A DNA stretch of 64,000 nt from JANPBY01 sp963851405 (GTDB lineage: Bacteria; Actinomycetota; Actinomycetes; DATJPE01), in assembly GCA_963851405.1 (NCBI GenBank), contig CAWKPB010000001.1, forward strand, positions 62,001 to 126,000. The letters are read 5' to 3'. Positions 47,955-56,972 of this stretch are shown piece after piece. The notes under the pieces were generated by a model. The model saw nothing but the letters and a program-made list of their open reading frames with translations. It was not told where the DNA came from and did not search any database. Position numbers and translations under genes: made by a program. The first letter of the stretch is position 1, and every line of letters begins with the position of its first letter.

Positions 47955-50714
47955 CTACCCCTTGGGTAGCTGGCGAGCCCCGGTATCGGCCCGAACCAGC
48001 GCCGCAGAGACCCGGGCGGACGCACTCAGCACGGCCGTGCCGTTCGAGGTCACGACGACGGGGTTGAGCTCCAGATGGACCAGCTCAGGAACATCGTCAC
48101 TGAGTTGAGAGGCACGCACGATGAGGTCCTCGAGCACGTCGGTGTCCAGCGCCGGGCCACCCCTGTGCCCCAGCAGCAACGGTGCGGCGCGAGGCGCTCG
48201 AACCAGCTCATGCGCGTCGACATCTGTGAGCGGCGGGATGCCATATCCGCGGTCTTCGACCAGCTCGGTGACCACGCCACCGAGGCGGAAGGAGACGATG
48301 GGACCGAACAAGTCATCTTCGCTCGTCTCGATGACGCAGGACACCCCGTGCTTGCTCATACGCTGCACCATCAACCCATCCGCGACCGCCGGCCCGAAGT
48401 CCTGGACCATGGCTTCGAACGCCCAGGCCACGTCTCCATCGTTCATCAGATCAAGTCGGATGCCCCCGAGATCGCTGCGATGAACGAGGGTCCGGTTGAT
48501 CGCCTTCAGGACCACCGGGTAGCCGAGTTCGCGCGCCGCGTGGACCGCTTCGTCGACGCTATGAACCGAGACGGCGCTCCACAGCTCTATGCCATAACAG
48601 CCCAGCAGCTCCTCGATCTCGTCCGGCGTGAGCTCCGCGCCTGAGGGGTGCCGCGCAAGTACCTCCTTGATCAAGGCGCGGGCCGCCACCCGGTCTACAT
48701 CCTCGAGCTCCGGTACGTGACCGTCTGGGCGGCTGCGCCAGTCCGCGTAGTCGATCACTGCGGCCAGCGCCCGTACCGCGTCTTCGACGGACCCGAAGGT
48801 CGGAACGCACCCTGTCGCGGGGTCCTCTCCCTCACCCGGAGCGAGCAGCCGCTCTCTCATGCCATCCGCCGCCATGACGATGGCCACAAGCGGCTTGTCG
48901 GTGTGACGTGAGACTCGAAGAATCTCGTCGGCGTAGTCGTCGGGGGAGGTTCCCACGGACGGCACGAAGACGACGATGACAGCGTCGACATCCGCAGAAG
49001 TCACCACGGTCTGGAGCTCCGCGCCGAAGTCAGCTGCCGGAGTGGCTGGCCACAGCGCCTCGCTGGGTCCGGTCTGGATCAGGCCCCGACCGACGCACGC
49101 GTCGTTCGCCATCACTCCCAAGGCGTCGGAGTTCCCGACCACCGCCACCCTCCGTCCGGCGGGCAGCGGTTGGAAGCTGAGCAGCCCGGCGACGTCGAAC
49201 ATCTCCGACAGCGTTTCAACCTGGATCACACCGCTTTGCCGAAACATCTCGTCCACGGCCGTAGCCGGGAGGGTCGTGGGACGCACCTTGTGTCCCAGCG
49301 GCACTCCCTGGGTCGAGCGTCCCGACTTCACGGCGACGATGGGCTTCACGCGAGACGTACGCCGGGCAATTCGGGTGAACTTGCGCGGATTCCCGATGGA
49401 CTCCATGTAGAGAAGGAGTGCATCCGTCGCGTCATCCTCCTCCCAGAACTGCATCAAGTCGTTGCCCGAGACATCGGCGCGATTCCCGGCTGAGACGAAC
49501 GTGGAGACCCCAAGACCGACCCGGTCCATGGTCTCGAGCAAGGCCACACCCAAAGGCCCCGACTGGCTGAAGAAGCCGAGCCGTCCACGCCGCGGCAAGA
49601 TCGGAGAAAGTGACGCGTTGAGCCGCACCGCTGGGTCTGCGTTGATGAGACCCAGGCAATTCGGTCCCACCACGCGCATACCCACGGCGTGGGCGGCGTC
49701 GACCAACTGGCCCTGGAGCGCCCGCCCGTCCTCCCCCGCGTCGGCGAACCCCCCGGAGACGACCACGAGAGCATGAACTCCCCGGGCTGCGCAGTCCGCG
49801 ACGACGTCCAGGACCGAATCAGCGGGAGTCGCAACGATGGCGACATCTACGCGCTCAGGGATGTCACGCACCGATGCGAAAGTCGGGACGCCCAACAGAT
49901 CCTCGGTGGCCTCGGGGTTGACCGCGTACAGACGACCAGTGAAGCCACCGTCGACAAGGTTGTGCAGGAGGACCTTTCCCACCGACGCCTCGCGACGACT
50001 AGCACCAACCAGCACCACCGAATCCGGAGCCAGCAGTCGTTCGATCGAACGAGCCTCAGCGCGGTGCTCGCGACCGTCCGCTACCGCGCGCGAGGAGGCG
50101 GTAGGCCGGATCGCGAACTCCAGTCGTACGACCCCTTCTTCGATCTCAGTGCGTGGCGCGTATCCAGCGTCTGCGAAGACCTGAAGCATCCGATGATTGG
50201 TCGGGAGGACATCAGCGACAAACCTGGTAACCCCGCGCTCGCGGGCCGCCACGGCCAGGTGCTCGAGCAGGATCGATCCGAGCCCATAACCCTGGAAGTC
50301 GTCACGCACCACGAACGCCACCTCGGCCTCTTCGGCTCCGGGTCGCACTCGGTCGTATCGGACCACACTGACGATCTCGTCGGCCACGGTGACCACCAAG
50401 GCCACGCGCTCGTCGTGGTCGACGTCGGTGAATCGGTCCAGATCTCGGCGCGAGAGCGTCGGGTAGGGGGCAAAGAACCGGAAGTAGATCGTCTCCTCGG
50501 ACAGCTGATTGTGAAGGTCCTCGAGACGCTGACGATCGTCGACTCTCATCGGACGGATATGGGCGGCGCTGCCGTCGCGCAGCAGCACGTCGGCCTCCCA
50601 GTGCGCGGGATAGCTCGGGTCCACCGCGCCTGGGCTGGCTGGCTTCACCCCGTCTGCCGGCGCAGCGGTCAGCCCGCCCTCCCCGCTCGCCATCTGCTCG
50701 TCTGATTCCGCCAC
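47955..50714 (-). CDS. protein lysine acetyltransferase Pat-like: GNAT plus NDP-forming acyl-CoA synthetase domains
   Basis: 919 residues. An N-terminal GNAT domain (about 45-205) has AEVAFVVRDDFQGYGLGSILLEHLAVAARERG. It is followed by a CoA-binding domain (SVVLVGASRREASVGKVLLHNL, about 230-360), a succinyl-CoA-synthetase-like flavodoxin domain (GRLGFFSQSGPLGVALLETMDRVG), and a C-terminal ATP-grasp domain (YPVVLKAINRTLVHRSDLGGIRL, LELNPVVV). The swinging-histidine segment, usually SHTGALAG, is here GHKVRPTT (His476). With N-terminal GNAT this resembles Streptomyces PatA, which acetylates acetyl-CoA synthetase; the synthetase half is then probably regulatory. TAGCGT lies 7 bases before the GTG. 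Confidence 0.88.
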   Translation of the reverse strand: MAESDEQMASGEGGLTAAPADGVKPASPGAVDPSYPAHWEADVLLRDGSAAHIRPMRVDDRQRLEDLHNQLSEETIYFRFFAPYPTLSRRDLDRFTDVDHDERVALVVTVADEIVSVVRYDRVRPGAEEAEVAFVVRDDFQGYGLGSILLEHLAVAARERGVTRFVADVLPTNHRMLQVFADAGYAPRTEIEEGVVRLEFAIRPTASSRAVADGREHRAEARSIERLLAPDSVVLVGASRREASVGKVLLHNLVDGGFTGRLYAVNPEATEDLLGVPTFASVRDIPERVDVAIVATPADSVLDVVADCAARGVHALVVVSGGFADAGEDGRALQGQLVDAAHAVGMRVVGPNCLGLINADPAVRLNASLSPILPRRGRLGFFSQSGPLGVALLETMDRVGLGVSTFVSAGNRADVSGNDLMQFWEEDDATDALLLYMESIGNPRKFTRIARRTSRVKPIVAVKSGRSTQGVPLGHKVRPTTLPATAVDEMFRQSGVIQVETLSEMFDVAGLLSFQPLPAGRRVAVVGNSDALGVMANDACVGRGLIQTGPSEALWPATPAADFGAELQTVVTSADVDAVIVVFVPSVGTSPDDYADEILRVSRHTDKPLVAIVMAADGMRERLLAPGEGEDPATGCVPTFGSVEDAVRALAAVIDYADWRSRPDGHVPELEDVDRVAARALIKEVLARHPSGAELTPDEIEELLGCYGIELWSAVSVHSVDEAVHAARELGYPVVLKAINRTLVHRSDLGGIRLDLMNDGDVAWAFEAMVQDFGPAVADGLMVQRMSKHGVSCVIETSEDDLFGPIVSFRLGGVVTELVEDRGYGIPPLTDVDAHELVRAPRAAPLLLGHRGGPALDTDVLEDLIVRASQLSDDVPELVHLELNPVVVTSNGTAVLSASARVSAALVRADTGARQLPKG

Positions 50715-50721
50715 GATGTGA

Positions 50722-50727
50722 ACGCTA
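50722..50727 (-). promoter_or_regulatory. -10 box TAGCGT, leaderless Pat-like gene
   Basis: On the minus strand TAGCGT lies 7 bases before the GTG at 50714; it is back to back with the box for psuG. Confidence 0.55.
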
Positions 50728-50739
50728 GTGGCGCCGGGA

Positions 50740-50745
50740 TAGCGT
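50740..50745 (+). promoter_or_regulatory. -10 box TAGCGT, leaderless psuG
   Basis: TAGCGT lies 7 bases before the ATG at 50753. The two start codons are only 38 bases apart. Confidence 0.55.
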
Positions 50746-50752
50746 GACTGGC

Positions 50753-51688
50753 ATGACTCCCTGCCTGATGGTCCATCCGGAGGTCGCCGACGCCTTGGCC
50801 GAGGGCCGGCCAGTGGTTGCCCTGGAGTCGACGATCATCAGCCACGGACTGCCCCGACCCACCAACGTCGAGATCGCGATGCGGATCGAAAAGGCCGTCC
50901 GAGACCACGGCGCGGTTCCTGCGACGATCGGAATCGTCGACGGGAAGGTGTGCGTGGGCCTCGAGGAGCCCCAGCTGAATGCCATCGCCATGCGTGACGA
51001 CGTGGCCAAGGTGTCAGTTCGTGACCTCGCCACGTTGGCCGCGCGCGGCGGGATCGGCGCGACCACGGTCGCCAGCACCTCACATGTGGCCACCCTGACC
51101 GGCATCAAGGTCTTTGCCACGGGCGGAATCGGCGGCGTTCATCGAGAGGCTCGGGAGTCGTGGGACGAGTCCGCCGACCTCATGACTTTGAGCCGTACAC
51201 CCATCACTGTGGTCTGCAGCGGGGTGAAATCAATTCTCGACGTCCCCGCGACCCTGGAGCGGCTTGAGACTCTCAACATCGCCGTCGTCGGATACCGCAG
51301 CCACGAGTTCCCGGGCTTCTATCTGAGCACCGCTGGGCATCCCGTCGACTGGCGCGTCGACTCGCCCGAGGACGTCGCCACCATCATGCGGGCCAGAGAC
51401 GAACTCGACATCGATGCAGGGCTGGTCGTGGGGAATCCCCTGGCTCCCGAAGACGCTTTGGATCCAGATCTGCACGACCTGGTGCTGCGCGGCGGCCTGC
51501 GAGCCGCTGCTGACGCGGGCATCCGCGGCAAGGCGGTCACTCCCTTCCTGCTCGACTACTTCCACCGCGAGACCGCGGGTGCGAGTCTCGAGGCGAACGT
51601 CGCCATCATCTTGGGCAATGCCACGCTGGCCGCGCAGATTGCCGTGTCGTACGCCGCTCTCGGCGCTTCCAGCGCCGTCCCAGCCTGA
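50753..51688 (+). CDS. psuG: pseudouridine-5'-phosphate glycosidase
   Basis: 311 residues, one complete PsuG. It cleaves (or forms) the C-C glycosidic bond of pseudouridine 5'-phosphate, releasing uracil and ribose 5-phosphate. Signature segments are VVALESTIISHGLPRPTNVE, KVSVRDLATLAARGGIGATTVAST, FATGGIGGVHREARESWDESADL, VVCSGVKSILDVPATLERLET and GKAVTPFLLDYFHRETAGASLEANVAII. All active-site lysines and acids expected for the family appear present. The kinase gene begins 6 bases after the stop, the usual pairing for pseudouridine breakdown. Confidence 0.96.
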   Translation: MTPCLMVHPEVADALAEGRPVVALESTIISHGLPRPTNVEIAMRIEKAVRDHGAVPATIGIVDGKVCVGLEEPQLNAIAMRDDVAKVSVRDLATLAARGGIGATTVASTSHVATLTGIKVFATGGIGGVHREARESWDESADLMTLSRTPITVVCSGVKSILDVPATLERLETLNIAVVGYRSHEFPGFYLSTAGHPVDWRVDSPEDVATIMRARDELDIDAGLVVGNPLAPEDALDPDLHDLVLRGGLRAAADAGIRGKAVTPFLLDYFHRETAGASLEANVAIILGNATLAAQIAVSYAALGASSAVPA

Positions 51689-51694
51689 TCCGAG

Positions 51695-52608
51695 GTGGTC
51701 GACACGGGACCCGCGGGCGAGGGCCCGCGCTTCGTCTGCCTCGGCGACCTCATGATCGACGTCGTCGCGCACCTGCGCCGACCCCTGGCACATGGATCCG
51801 ACTCTCCCGCCCCCATCCAGATGGAACAGGGCGGTTCGGCCGCCAACACCGCGGCCTGGCTAGCTGACGGGGGACAGCGCGTGGCCTTCATCGGAAAGGT
51901 GGGGGCGGACCCGGCGGTACAGCTGCCGTCGCGGAGTTGGACCGCCTGGGCGTGCTGCCCTACGTGACGCGGCACCCCAGCAGCCCCACGGGGACCTGCA
52001 TCGTGCTGGTGTCCGTCGACGGGGAGCGAACCATGATTCCGGACCCGGGCGCGAACGCCACGCTGGTACCAACCGAGGTTCCGCGGGGCCTGTTCGGCCC
52101 CGGCACCCATCTGCACCTGAGTGGATACAGCCTCCTCAACGAGGGGTCCCGCGATGCCGCGCTTGAGGCAGTCGCGTTGGCACGACAGGTGGGAGCAACG
52201 GTGTCCGTGGACCCGTCGTCCAGCGGCCCGCTCGCGGCCGTTGGACCCCAGACCTTCCTTTCCTGGGTCGGAGGATGCGACGCGCTGCTGGCGAACGCAG
52301 ATGAGGCCCGGGTGCTCACGGGGATACGCGAGCCCGAAGCAGCTGCGCAAACGTTGACGGCCGCATTCAACGAGGTCGTCGTGACGCTGGGTCATCGGGG
52401 CGCCGTGTGGGCGGGGCGCGACAGCGACACCGTCGTGTCCGTGGGGGCGACTCCGGCCGTGGTCATGGACACCACGGGCGCGGGTGACGCCTTCACCGCT
52501 GGATGGTTGCCCGCGGCGCTCGCGGGCGCGGATCCCGCTCAGGCGTTGAGCGCGGGCTGCGCACTCGCGGCGCGAGCGATCGGACGCGCCGGCGGCCGGC
52601 CCAGCTGA
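51695..52608 (+). pseudogene. PfkB-family sugar/nucleoside kinase, probable pseudouridine kinase, disrupted by one frameshift
   Basis: Two frames together give a PfkB kinase of about 304 residues. The first (51695 to about 51912) holds FVCLGDLMIDVVAHL and QGGSAANTAAWLADGGQRVAFIGKVGADP; the second resumes at GGTAAVAELDRLGVLPYVTR and carries PTGTCIVLVSVDGERTM, VSVDPSSSGPL and the catalytic DTTGAGDAFTAGW. One base is missing near 51911-51913 (CCCGG run). All PfkB motifs are otherwise intact. Its location directly after psuG makes pseudouridine kinase (PsuK) the likely role. Either the gene is recently broken or the assembly has an indel. GTG start; no good ribosome-binding site. Confidence 0.88.
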
Positions 52609-52646
52609 CCCCGGCACGTCGTACCGGGACCGTCGCAGGGTCCTGG

Positions 52647-52652
52647 GACACT
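52647..52652 (+). promoter_or_regulatory. -10 box GACACT, leaderless parC
   Basis: GACACT lies 6 bases before the ATG at 52659. Confidence 0.45.
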
Positions 52653-52658
52653 CGAGCC

Positions 52659-55163
52659 ATGGCCCGTCGAACCCCACCCCCGCCTCCCCCCGACTTCGAA
52701 GAACGGATCGTCGATGTCGACGTCCGTGAGGAGATGCAGGGCTCCTTCCTTGAGTACGCCTACTCCGTCATCTACGCGCGGGCCCTACCCGACGCCCGCG
52801 ATGGCCTGAAGCCGGTTCACCGCCGAATTTTGTTTCAGATGGCCGAGATGGGGGTCCGACCGGATCGGGCACACGTGAAGAGCGCTCGCGTGGTCGGCGA
52901 GGTGATGGGCAAGCTCCACCCACACGGCGACGGCGCGATCTATGACGCTCTCGTGCGCATGGCCCAGCCCTTCTCGATGCGGGTGCCCATGGTGGACGGC
53001 CACGGCAACTTCGGATCGTTGGGCAACGACGACCCACCTGCCGCGATGCGATACACGGAGTGCCGTCTTGCGCAGGCCGCGCTCCTGATGACGGGCAGCC
53101 TGGACGAAGATGTCGTCGACTTCCGTCCCAACTACGACGGTCAGGAACGAGAGCCGGACGTACTGCCGGCTGCACTGCCGCACCTGCTCGTCAACGGCGC
53201 CAGCGGGATCGCCGTGGGTATGGCCACCAACATGCCGCCCCACAATCTGGTCGAGGTGGTGGCCGCGGCCCGACACCTGATTCGGCATCCGAAGGCCACC
53301 CTCGACGATCTGATGAGGTTCGTCCCGGGCCCGGACCTGCCCACGGGCGGCAAGATCGTCGGTCTCGAGGGGATCCGCGACGCATACACCTCCGGCAGGG
53401 GCACTTTTCGCACCCGAGCTACTGCGCGGGTAGAAAACGTGACGCCGCGCCGCAAGGGCATCGTCGTCACCGAACTGCCGTACAACGTCGGGCCTGAGCG
53501 CGTCATCGAGCGGGTCAGCGACCTGGTCAAGGCCAAGAAGCTCCAGGGGATCTCAGACGTGAAGGACCTCACCGACCGCACCCATGGCCTCCGGCTGGTG
53601 ATCGAAGTGAAGAACGGTTTCCACCCCGAGGCCGTGCTGGAGCAGTTGTACCGGCTGACGCCGATGGAGGAAACCTTCGGCATCAACAACGTGTGCCTGG
53701 TCGAAGGCCAGCCGCGGACCCTCGGACTGCGCGAGTTGCTTCAGGTCTACGTCAACCACCGACTGGAGGTCGTCCGCCGTCGCAGTGCCTACCGACGGGT
53801 CCGGGCGCAGGACCGGCTGCACCTCGTGCAGGGCCTGTTGGTGGCGATCCTCGACATCGATGAAGTGATCCAGCTGATCCGCTCAAGTGATGACGCGGCG
53901 GCGGCGCGCGAGCGGTTGATGAGCGTGTTCGACCTGACCGATGTCCAGACCACCTACATCCTCGACATGCCGCTGCGGCGCCTCACCAAGTTCTCTCGCA
54001 TTGAGCTCGAGTCCGAGCGGGACGAGCTCACCGACACCATCGCTGGACTCACCGCGCTTCTGGACGATGAGGCCCTGTTGCGCACCACCGTGAGTGAGGA
54101 GTTGTCCGCCGTCGCGAAGGCCCACGGAACGCCGCGAAGGACCGTACTCCTGGAGTCCGCAGGTCTCCCCGTGAAGGCGTCGGCCACACCACTGGAGGTC
54201 GCCGATGACCCGTGCCATGTCCTGATGTCCTCGAGCGGGCTGTTGGCTCGAACGTCAGACGCCTCGCCCCTCCCGGAGGTGGGCGAGCGAGCGCCTCATG
54301 ACGCGATCCTCTCGGCCGTGACGACGACCGCGCGCGGTGACGTCGGCGTGGTGACCTCCAGCGGGCGTGTGGTGCGACTGTCGGTCCTCGACCTTCCCGC
54401 GCTCCCCGCCACGGCCACCACCCCCTCGCTCGCGGGTGGGGGACCCATCAGCGAGTACCTCGACCTAGCCGCGGATGAACGGGTCGTCACGCTGTGTGGA
54501 CTCGCCTCACCCGCTGATAGCGCAGAGCGTGGTCTGGCCCTCGGCACCCAGCAGGGCGTCGTCAAACGGGTGGCCGGAGACTTCCCCAGCAATCGCGACG
54601 CGTTTGAAGTCATCGGACTCAGGGACGGCGACCGCGTCGTAGGAGCCGTCGAACTGCGGACTGGAGACGAGGATTTGGTCTTCATCACCTCCGACGCCCA
54701 ACTGCTTCGGTTCAGCGCGGATCTGGTACGTCCGCAGGGGCGGCCCGCAGGCGGGATGGCTGGGGTCCGCCTCGCCGCCGGCGAGGAGGTCGTCTTCTTC
54801 GGGGCCGTACCCAGGGACTGCGAGGCCGTGGTGGTCACCGCCTCCGGGTCTACCGCCTCCCTGCCGGGGACGGAACCCGGCGCTTTGAAGGTGTCGCCGT
54901 TCTCGGACTACCCACCGAAAGGCCGTGGCACCGGCGGAGTCCGGGCTCACCGCTTCCTCAAGGGCGAGGACACCCTCGTGTTGGCCTGGGCGGGTGAGGC
55001 GCCGCCGCGTGCAGCAGCCGCGAACGGCGTCCCCGTGGATCTGCCTGCCGCGACCGGGCGACGGGACGGTTCCGGCACAGCGACGGCACACGTCATCGCC
55101 GCGGTAGCCGGGCCAGTGCGGCCAGTCGGTGGCATCGATCCACACCCGGACTCGCCCCAGTGA
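52659..55163 (+). CDS. parC: DNA topoisomerase IV subunit A
   Basis: 834 residues. Type IIA topoisomerase A subunit: FLEYAYSVIYARALPDARDGLKPVHRRIL at the N-terminus, the winged-helix/QRDR region HVKSARVVGEVMGKLHPHGDGAIYDALVRMAQPFS, and MRYTECRL with the catalytic Tyr. The tower and coiled-coil parts (ITELPYNVG-like block, IELESERDELTDTIAGL) follow; the C-terminal beta-pinwheel from about 490 is full length and has QGRPAGGMAGVRL, similar to a GyrA box. It is assigned to topoisomerase IV because parE is close by; the gyrase genes normally lie near dnaA. In the QRDR the serine-83-equivalent is Gly. The ATG has GACACT 6 bases upstream. Confidence 0.92.
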   Translation: MARRTPPPPPPDFEERIVDVDVREEMQGSFLEYAYSVIYARALPDARDGLKPVHRRILFQMAEMGVRPDRAHVKSARVVGEVMGKLHPHGDGAIYDALVRMAQPFSMRVPMVDGHGNFGSLGNDDPPAAMRYTECRLAQAALLMTGSLDEDVVDFRPNYDGQEREPDVLPAALPHLLVNGASGIAVGMATNMPPHNLVEVVAAARHLIRHPKATLDDLMRFVPGPDLPTGGKIVGLEGIRDAYTSGRGTFRTRATARVENVTPRRKGIVVTELPYNVGPERVIERVSDLVKAKKLQGISDVKDLTDRTHGLRLVIEVKNGFHPEAVLEQLYRLTPMEETFGINNVCLVEGQPRTLGLRELLQVYVNHRLEVVRRRSAYRRVRAQDRLHLVQGLLVAILDIDEVIQLIRSSDDAAAARERLMSVFDLTDVQTTYILDMPLRRLTKFSRIELESERDELTDTIAGLTALLDDEALLRTTVSEELSAVAKAHGTPRRTVLLESAGLPVKASATPLEVADDPCHVLMSSSGLLARTSDASPLPEVGERAPHDAILSAVTTTARGDVGVVTSSGRVVRLSVLDLPALPATATTPSLAGGGPISEYLDLAADERVVTLCGLASPADSAERGLALGTQQGVVKRVAGDFPSNRDAFEVIGLRDGDRVVGAVELRTGDEDLVFITSDAQLLRFSADLVRPQGRPAGGMAGVRLAAGEEVVFFGAVPRDCEAVVVTASGSTASLPGTEPGALKVSPFSDYPPKGRGTGGVRAHRFLKGEDTLVLAWAGEAPPRAAAANGVPVDLPAATGRRDGSGTATAHVIAAVAGPVRPVGGIDPHPDSPQ

Positions 55164-56083
55164 ACCAGCCGCAGCCGCGATCTCCCGGGTGCTCGACGCT
55201 CTCGGCCACGGTGGGTGAGCCACTCACCGCATCAGCTCCCCACTACCCCGCCTGGCTCGCCATCGAGCAACCGGGGCCGTGGGGCCGGAAGGCACCCACC
55301 TCCTCGCATCTGGATCGAGTGCTCGGCGCTGAACTCGACGCCCGCGCCAAAGCGGCCGGCGTGATGCTGGTCCTGATCCGACGTCCCGGTCGCCATGCCG
55401 ACGAACACCGGACGGTTCCGCGCTCCGTGCTTATCTCACATCCGGCCGCCGGGTGGCTCGAAACCGCACTCGTGGACCAGCCGCGGGCGCTTCTCGACCT
55501 GGACTTCGCTGAGTTGGCAGAAGGAAAGCGACCCAGCCTGGGGGCGCTGACCGACGAACCAGTCGTCCTGGTCTGCACGAACGGCCGTCGGGACCTGTGC
55601 TGTGCCGAAGCCGGTCGAGCACTCGTCCATGAACTGAGCCCGTCGATGACTGGGCCAGTGTGGGAGAGCTCTCACCTCGGCGGGCACCGTTTCGCCCCGA
55701 CGGTGCTGATCCTCCCAGCGGGCATCGTGCTCGGGCGGGCCGGTGCCAGCGATGTCCACGACGCGCTCGGGGGGCGGTTGTCCAGGGGGACTTACCGGGG
55801 CCGGACGAGTTTGACGGCCCCCGCCCAGGCCGCAGAGTGCCACGTCCGCCTGGGACTGGCCGGAGCCGATCCGGGCCTCACGTTGGCAACCCATGACGCA
55901 CTCCAGGTCGGCGAGCCGGTCGGAGACGGACCATGGCAGGTGAACGTCGACCTCCCGGACCGCACAGGTTGGCTCGTCACGGTCGAGAGCCAGTACGGCC
56001 CGGATCGACCGGAGGCGTGCGGACGAGAAGCCGTGGCCTTTTCCTCCCTCGTGGTCACGTCCGCGACGCGCACGCAAGGATGA
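55160..56083 (+). CDS. sucrase/ferredoxin-like family protein (thioredoxin-like [2Fe-2S])
   Basis: 307 residues. The family has a thioredoxin-like ferredoxin fold; here LVCTNGRRDLCCAEAGRALVHEL supplies cysteines for an iron-sulfur cluster, and WESSHLGGHRFAPTVLILPAGIVLGR is the family's second block, with candidate His residues. A C-terminal domain follows from about 230. Homologues are sometimes called 'sucrase-like' in databases but no enzyme activity is proven for this type. The GTG overlaps the parC stop by 4 bases, so it is co-translated with it. Confidence 0.87.
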   Translation: MNQPQPRSPGCSTLSATVGEPLTASAPHYPAWLAIEQPGPWGRKAPTSSHLDRVLGAELDARAKAAGVMLVLIRRPGRHADEHRTVPRSVLISHPAAGWLETALVDQPRALLDLDFAELAEGKRPSLGALTDEPVVLVCTNGRRDLCCAEAGRALVHELSPSMTGPVWESSHLGGHRFAPTVLILPAGIVLGRAGASDVHDALGGRLSRGTYRGRTSLTAPAQAAECHVRLGLAGADPGLTLATHDALQVGEPVGDGPWQVNVDLPDRTGWLVTVESQYGPDRPEACGREAVAFSSLVVTSATRTQG

Positions 56084-56087
56084 CCCC

Positions 56088-56606
56088 ATGGATCTGACCG
56101 CTTCTGTTGCCGACGCCGAGGACTTCGCCGACGTGCTGGCGGCCAACGCTAACTACGCGGGGCACTTCGACCTCAAGGGGTTGCCGGCCCCTGCCGCCCA
56201 AGGGCTCGGAGTTGTGACGTGCATGGATTCCCGGATCGAACCCTTGGCTCTGCTTGGCATCGCCCCGGGCGATGCCAAGATCCTGCGTAATGCGGGTGCT
56301 CGGGTCACCGAGGACGTGCTCCGTACCTTGGTGCTCGCCGTCCACCTGCTTGAAGTCCGGCGGATCATGGTGATCCCCCACACGCGCTGCAAGATGGCGC
56401 AGGCGTCGGAAGAAGAAGTCCATGCGACCCTCGCTGAACAGGGACTGGACTCTCGTTCGCTGAGCTTCGGCATGATCGAGGACCAGGAGGACACCCTGCG
56501 CACCGACGTACAGCGCATCGCGTCGTGGCCGTTCCTGGGTAGCGACGTGGTCGTGGGTGGATTCGTGTACGACGTCGATACCGGGCGGTTGCAGCGCGTC
56601 TGCTGA
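56088..56606 (+). CDS. beta-carbonic anhydrase
   Basis: 172 residues. Small beta-class carbonic anhydrase resembling Rv1284 of M. tuberculosis. Zinc ligands Cys45 (GVVTCMDSRIEP), His98 and Cys101 (IPHTRCKM) are all present, and the catalytic Asp47-Arg49 dyad is intact. It interconverts CO2 and bicarbonate for carboxylases and pH balance. AAGGATGA lies before the ATG. It is 4 bases after the preceding gene's stop, so parC, the ferredoxin-like gene and this one form a likely operon. Confidence 0.92.
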   Translation: MDLTASVADAEDFADVLAANANYAGHFDLKGLPAPAAQGLGVVTCMDSRIEPLALLGIAPGDAKILRNAGARVTEDVLRTLVLAVHLLEVRRIMVIPHTRCKMAQASEEEVHATLAEQGLDSRSLSFGMIEDQEDTLRTDVQRIASWPFLGSDVVVGGFVYDVDTGRLQRVC

Positions 56607-56628
56607 GGCGCTCGAGGCGAGGATCTCC

Positions 56629-56928
56629 TCAGGCGTAGGTCGTCGTGGTGCCGGCGTCCCTGCCGCGGCTGTACGCGCTGGATGTGTAGGAGCTGATGTC
56701 CATCAGCACGCCGAACGCCACGAACGCCCAACCCCATAGCCCGGTGACACCGATGACGGGGGCAAAGGCCAACGCGTACATCAGGGTGGTCCAAGGCAAG
56801 AGCAGCAGCCCGAAGAAGGGCACCCAGAAGCTGGAGTACGCCTGAGTCACCTGAGGGGTGAACACCCAGGTCAGGAACAGCGCGAACCTAGGTCCGATGA
56901 CCAACAAAGCGGCGAAGATGCAGCACAC
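56629..56928 (-). CDS. small membrane protein, unknown
   Basis: 99 residues with three predicted transmembrane segments (IFAALLVIGPRFALFLTWVF, SFWVPFFGLLLLPWTTLMYALAF, GVTGLWGWAFVAFGVLMDI) and a polar tail rich in Ser/Tyr/Thr. No named family is recognised. The GTG has TAGGGT 8 bases upstream; the same pattern precedes the thioesterase gene. It lies between the beta-carbonic anhydrase (convergent) and parE (same strand). Confidence 0.7.
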   Translation of the reverse strand: MCCIFAALLVIGPRFALFLTWVFTPQVTQAYSSFWVPFFGLLLLPWTTLMYALAFAPVIGVTGLWGWAFVAFGVLMDISSYTSSAYSRGRDAGTTTTYA

Positions 56929-56936
56929 GAGGAATC

Positions 56937-56942
56937 ACCCTA
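56937..56942 (-). promoter_or_regulatory. -10 box TAGGGT, leaderless small membrane gene
   Basis: On the minus strand TAGGGT lies 8 bases before the GTG at 56928. Confidence 0.5.
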
Positions 56943-56972
56943 GCGACGACCGGGCCGAAGGGTCCACGTATC

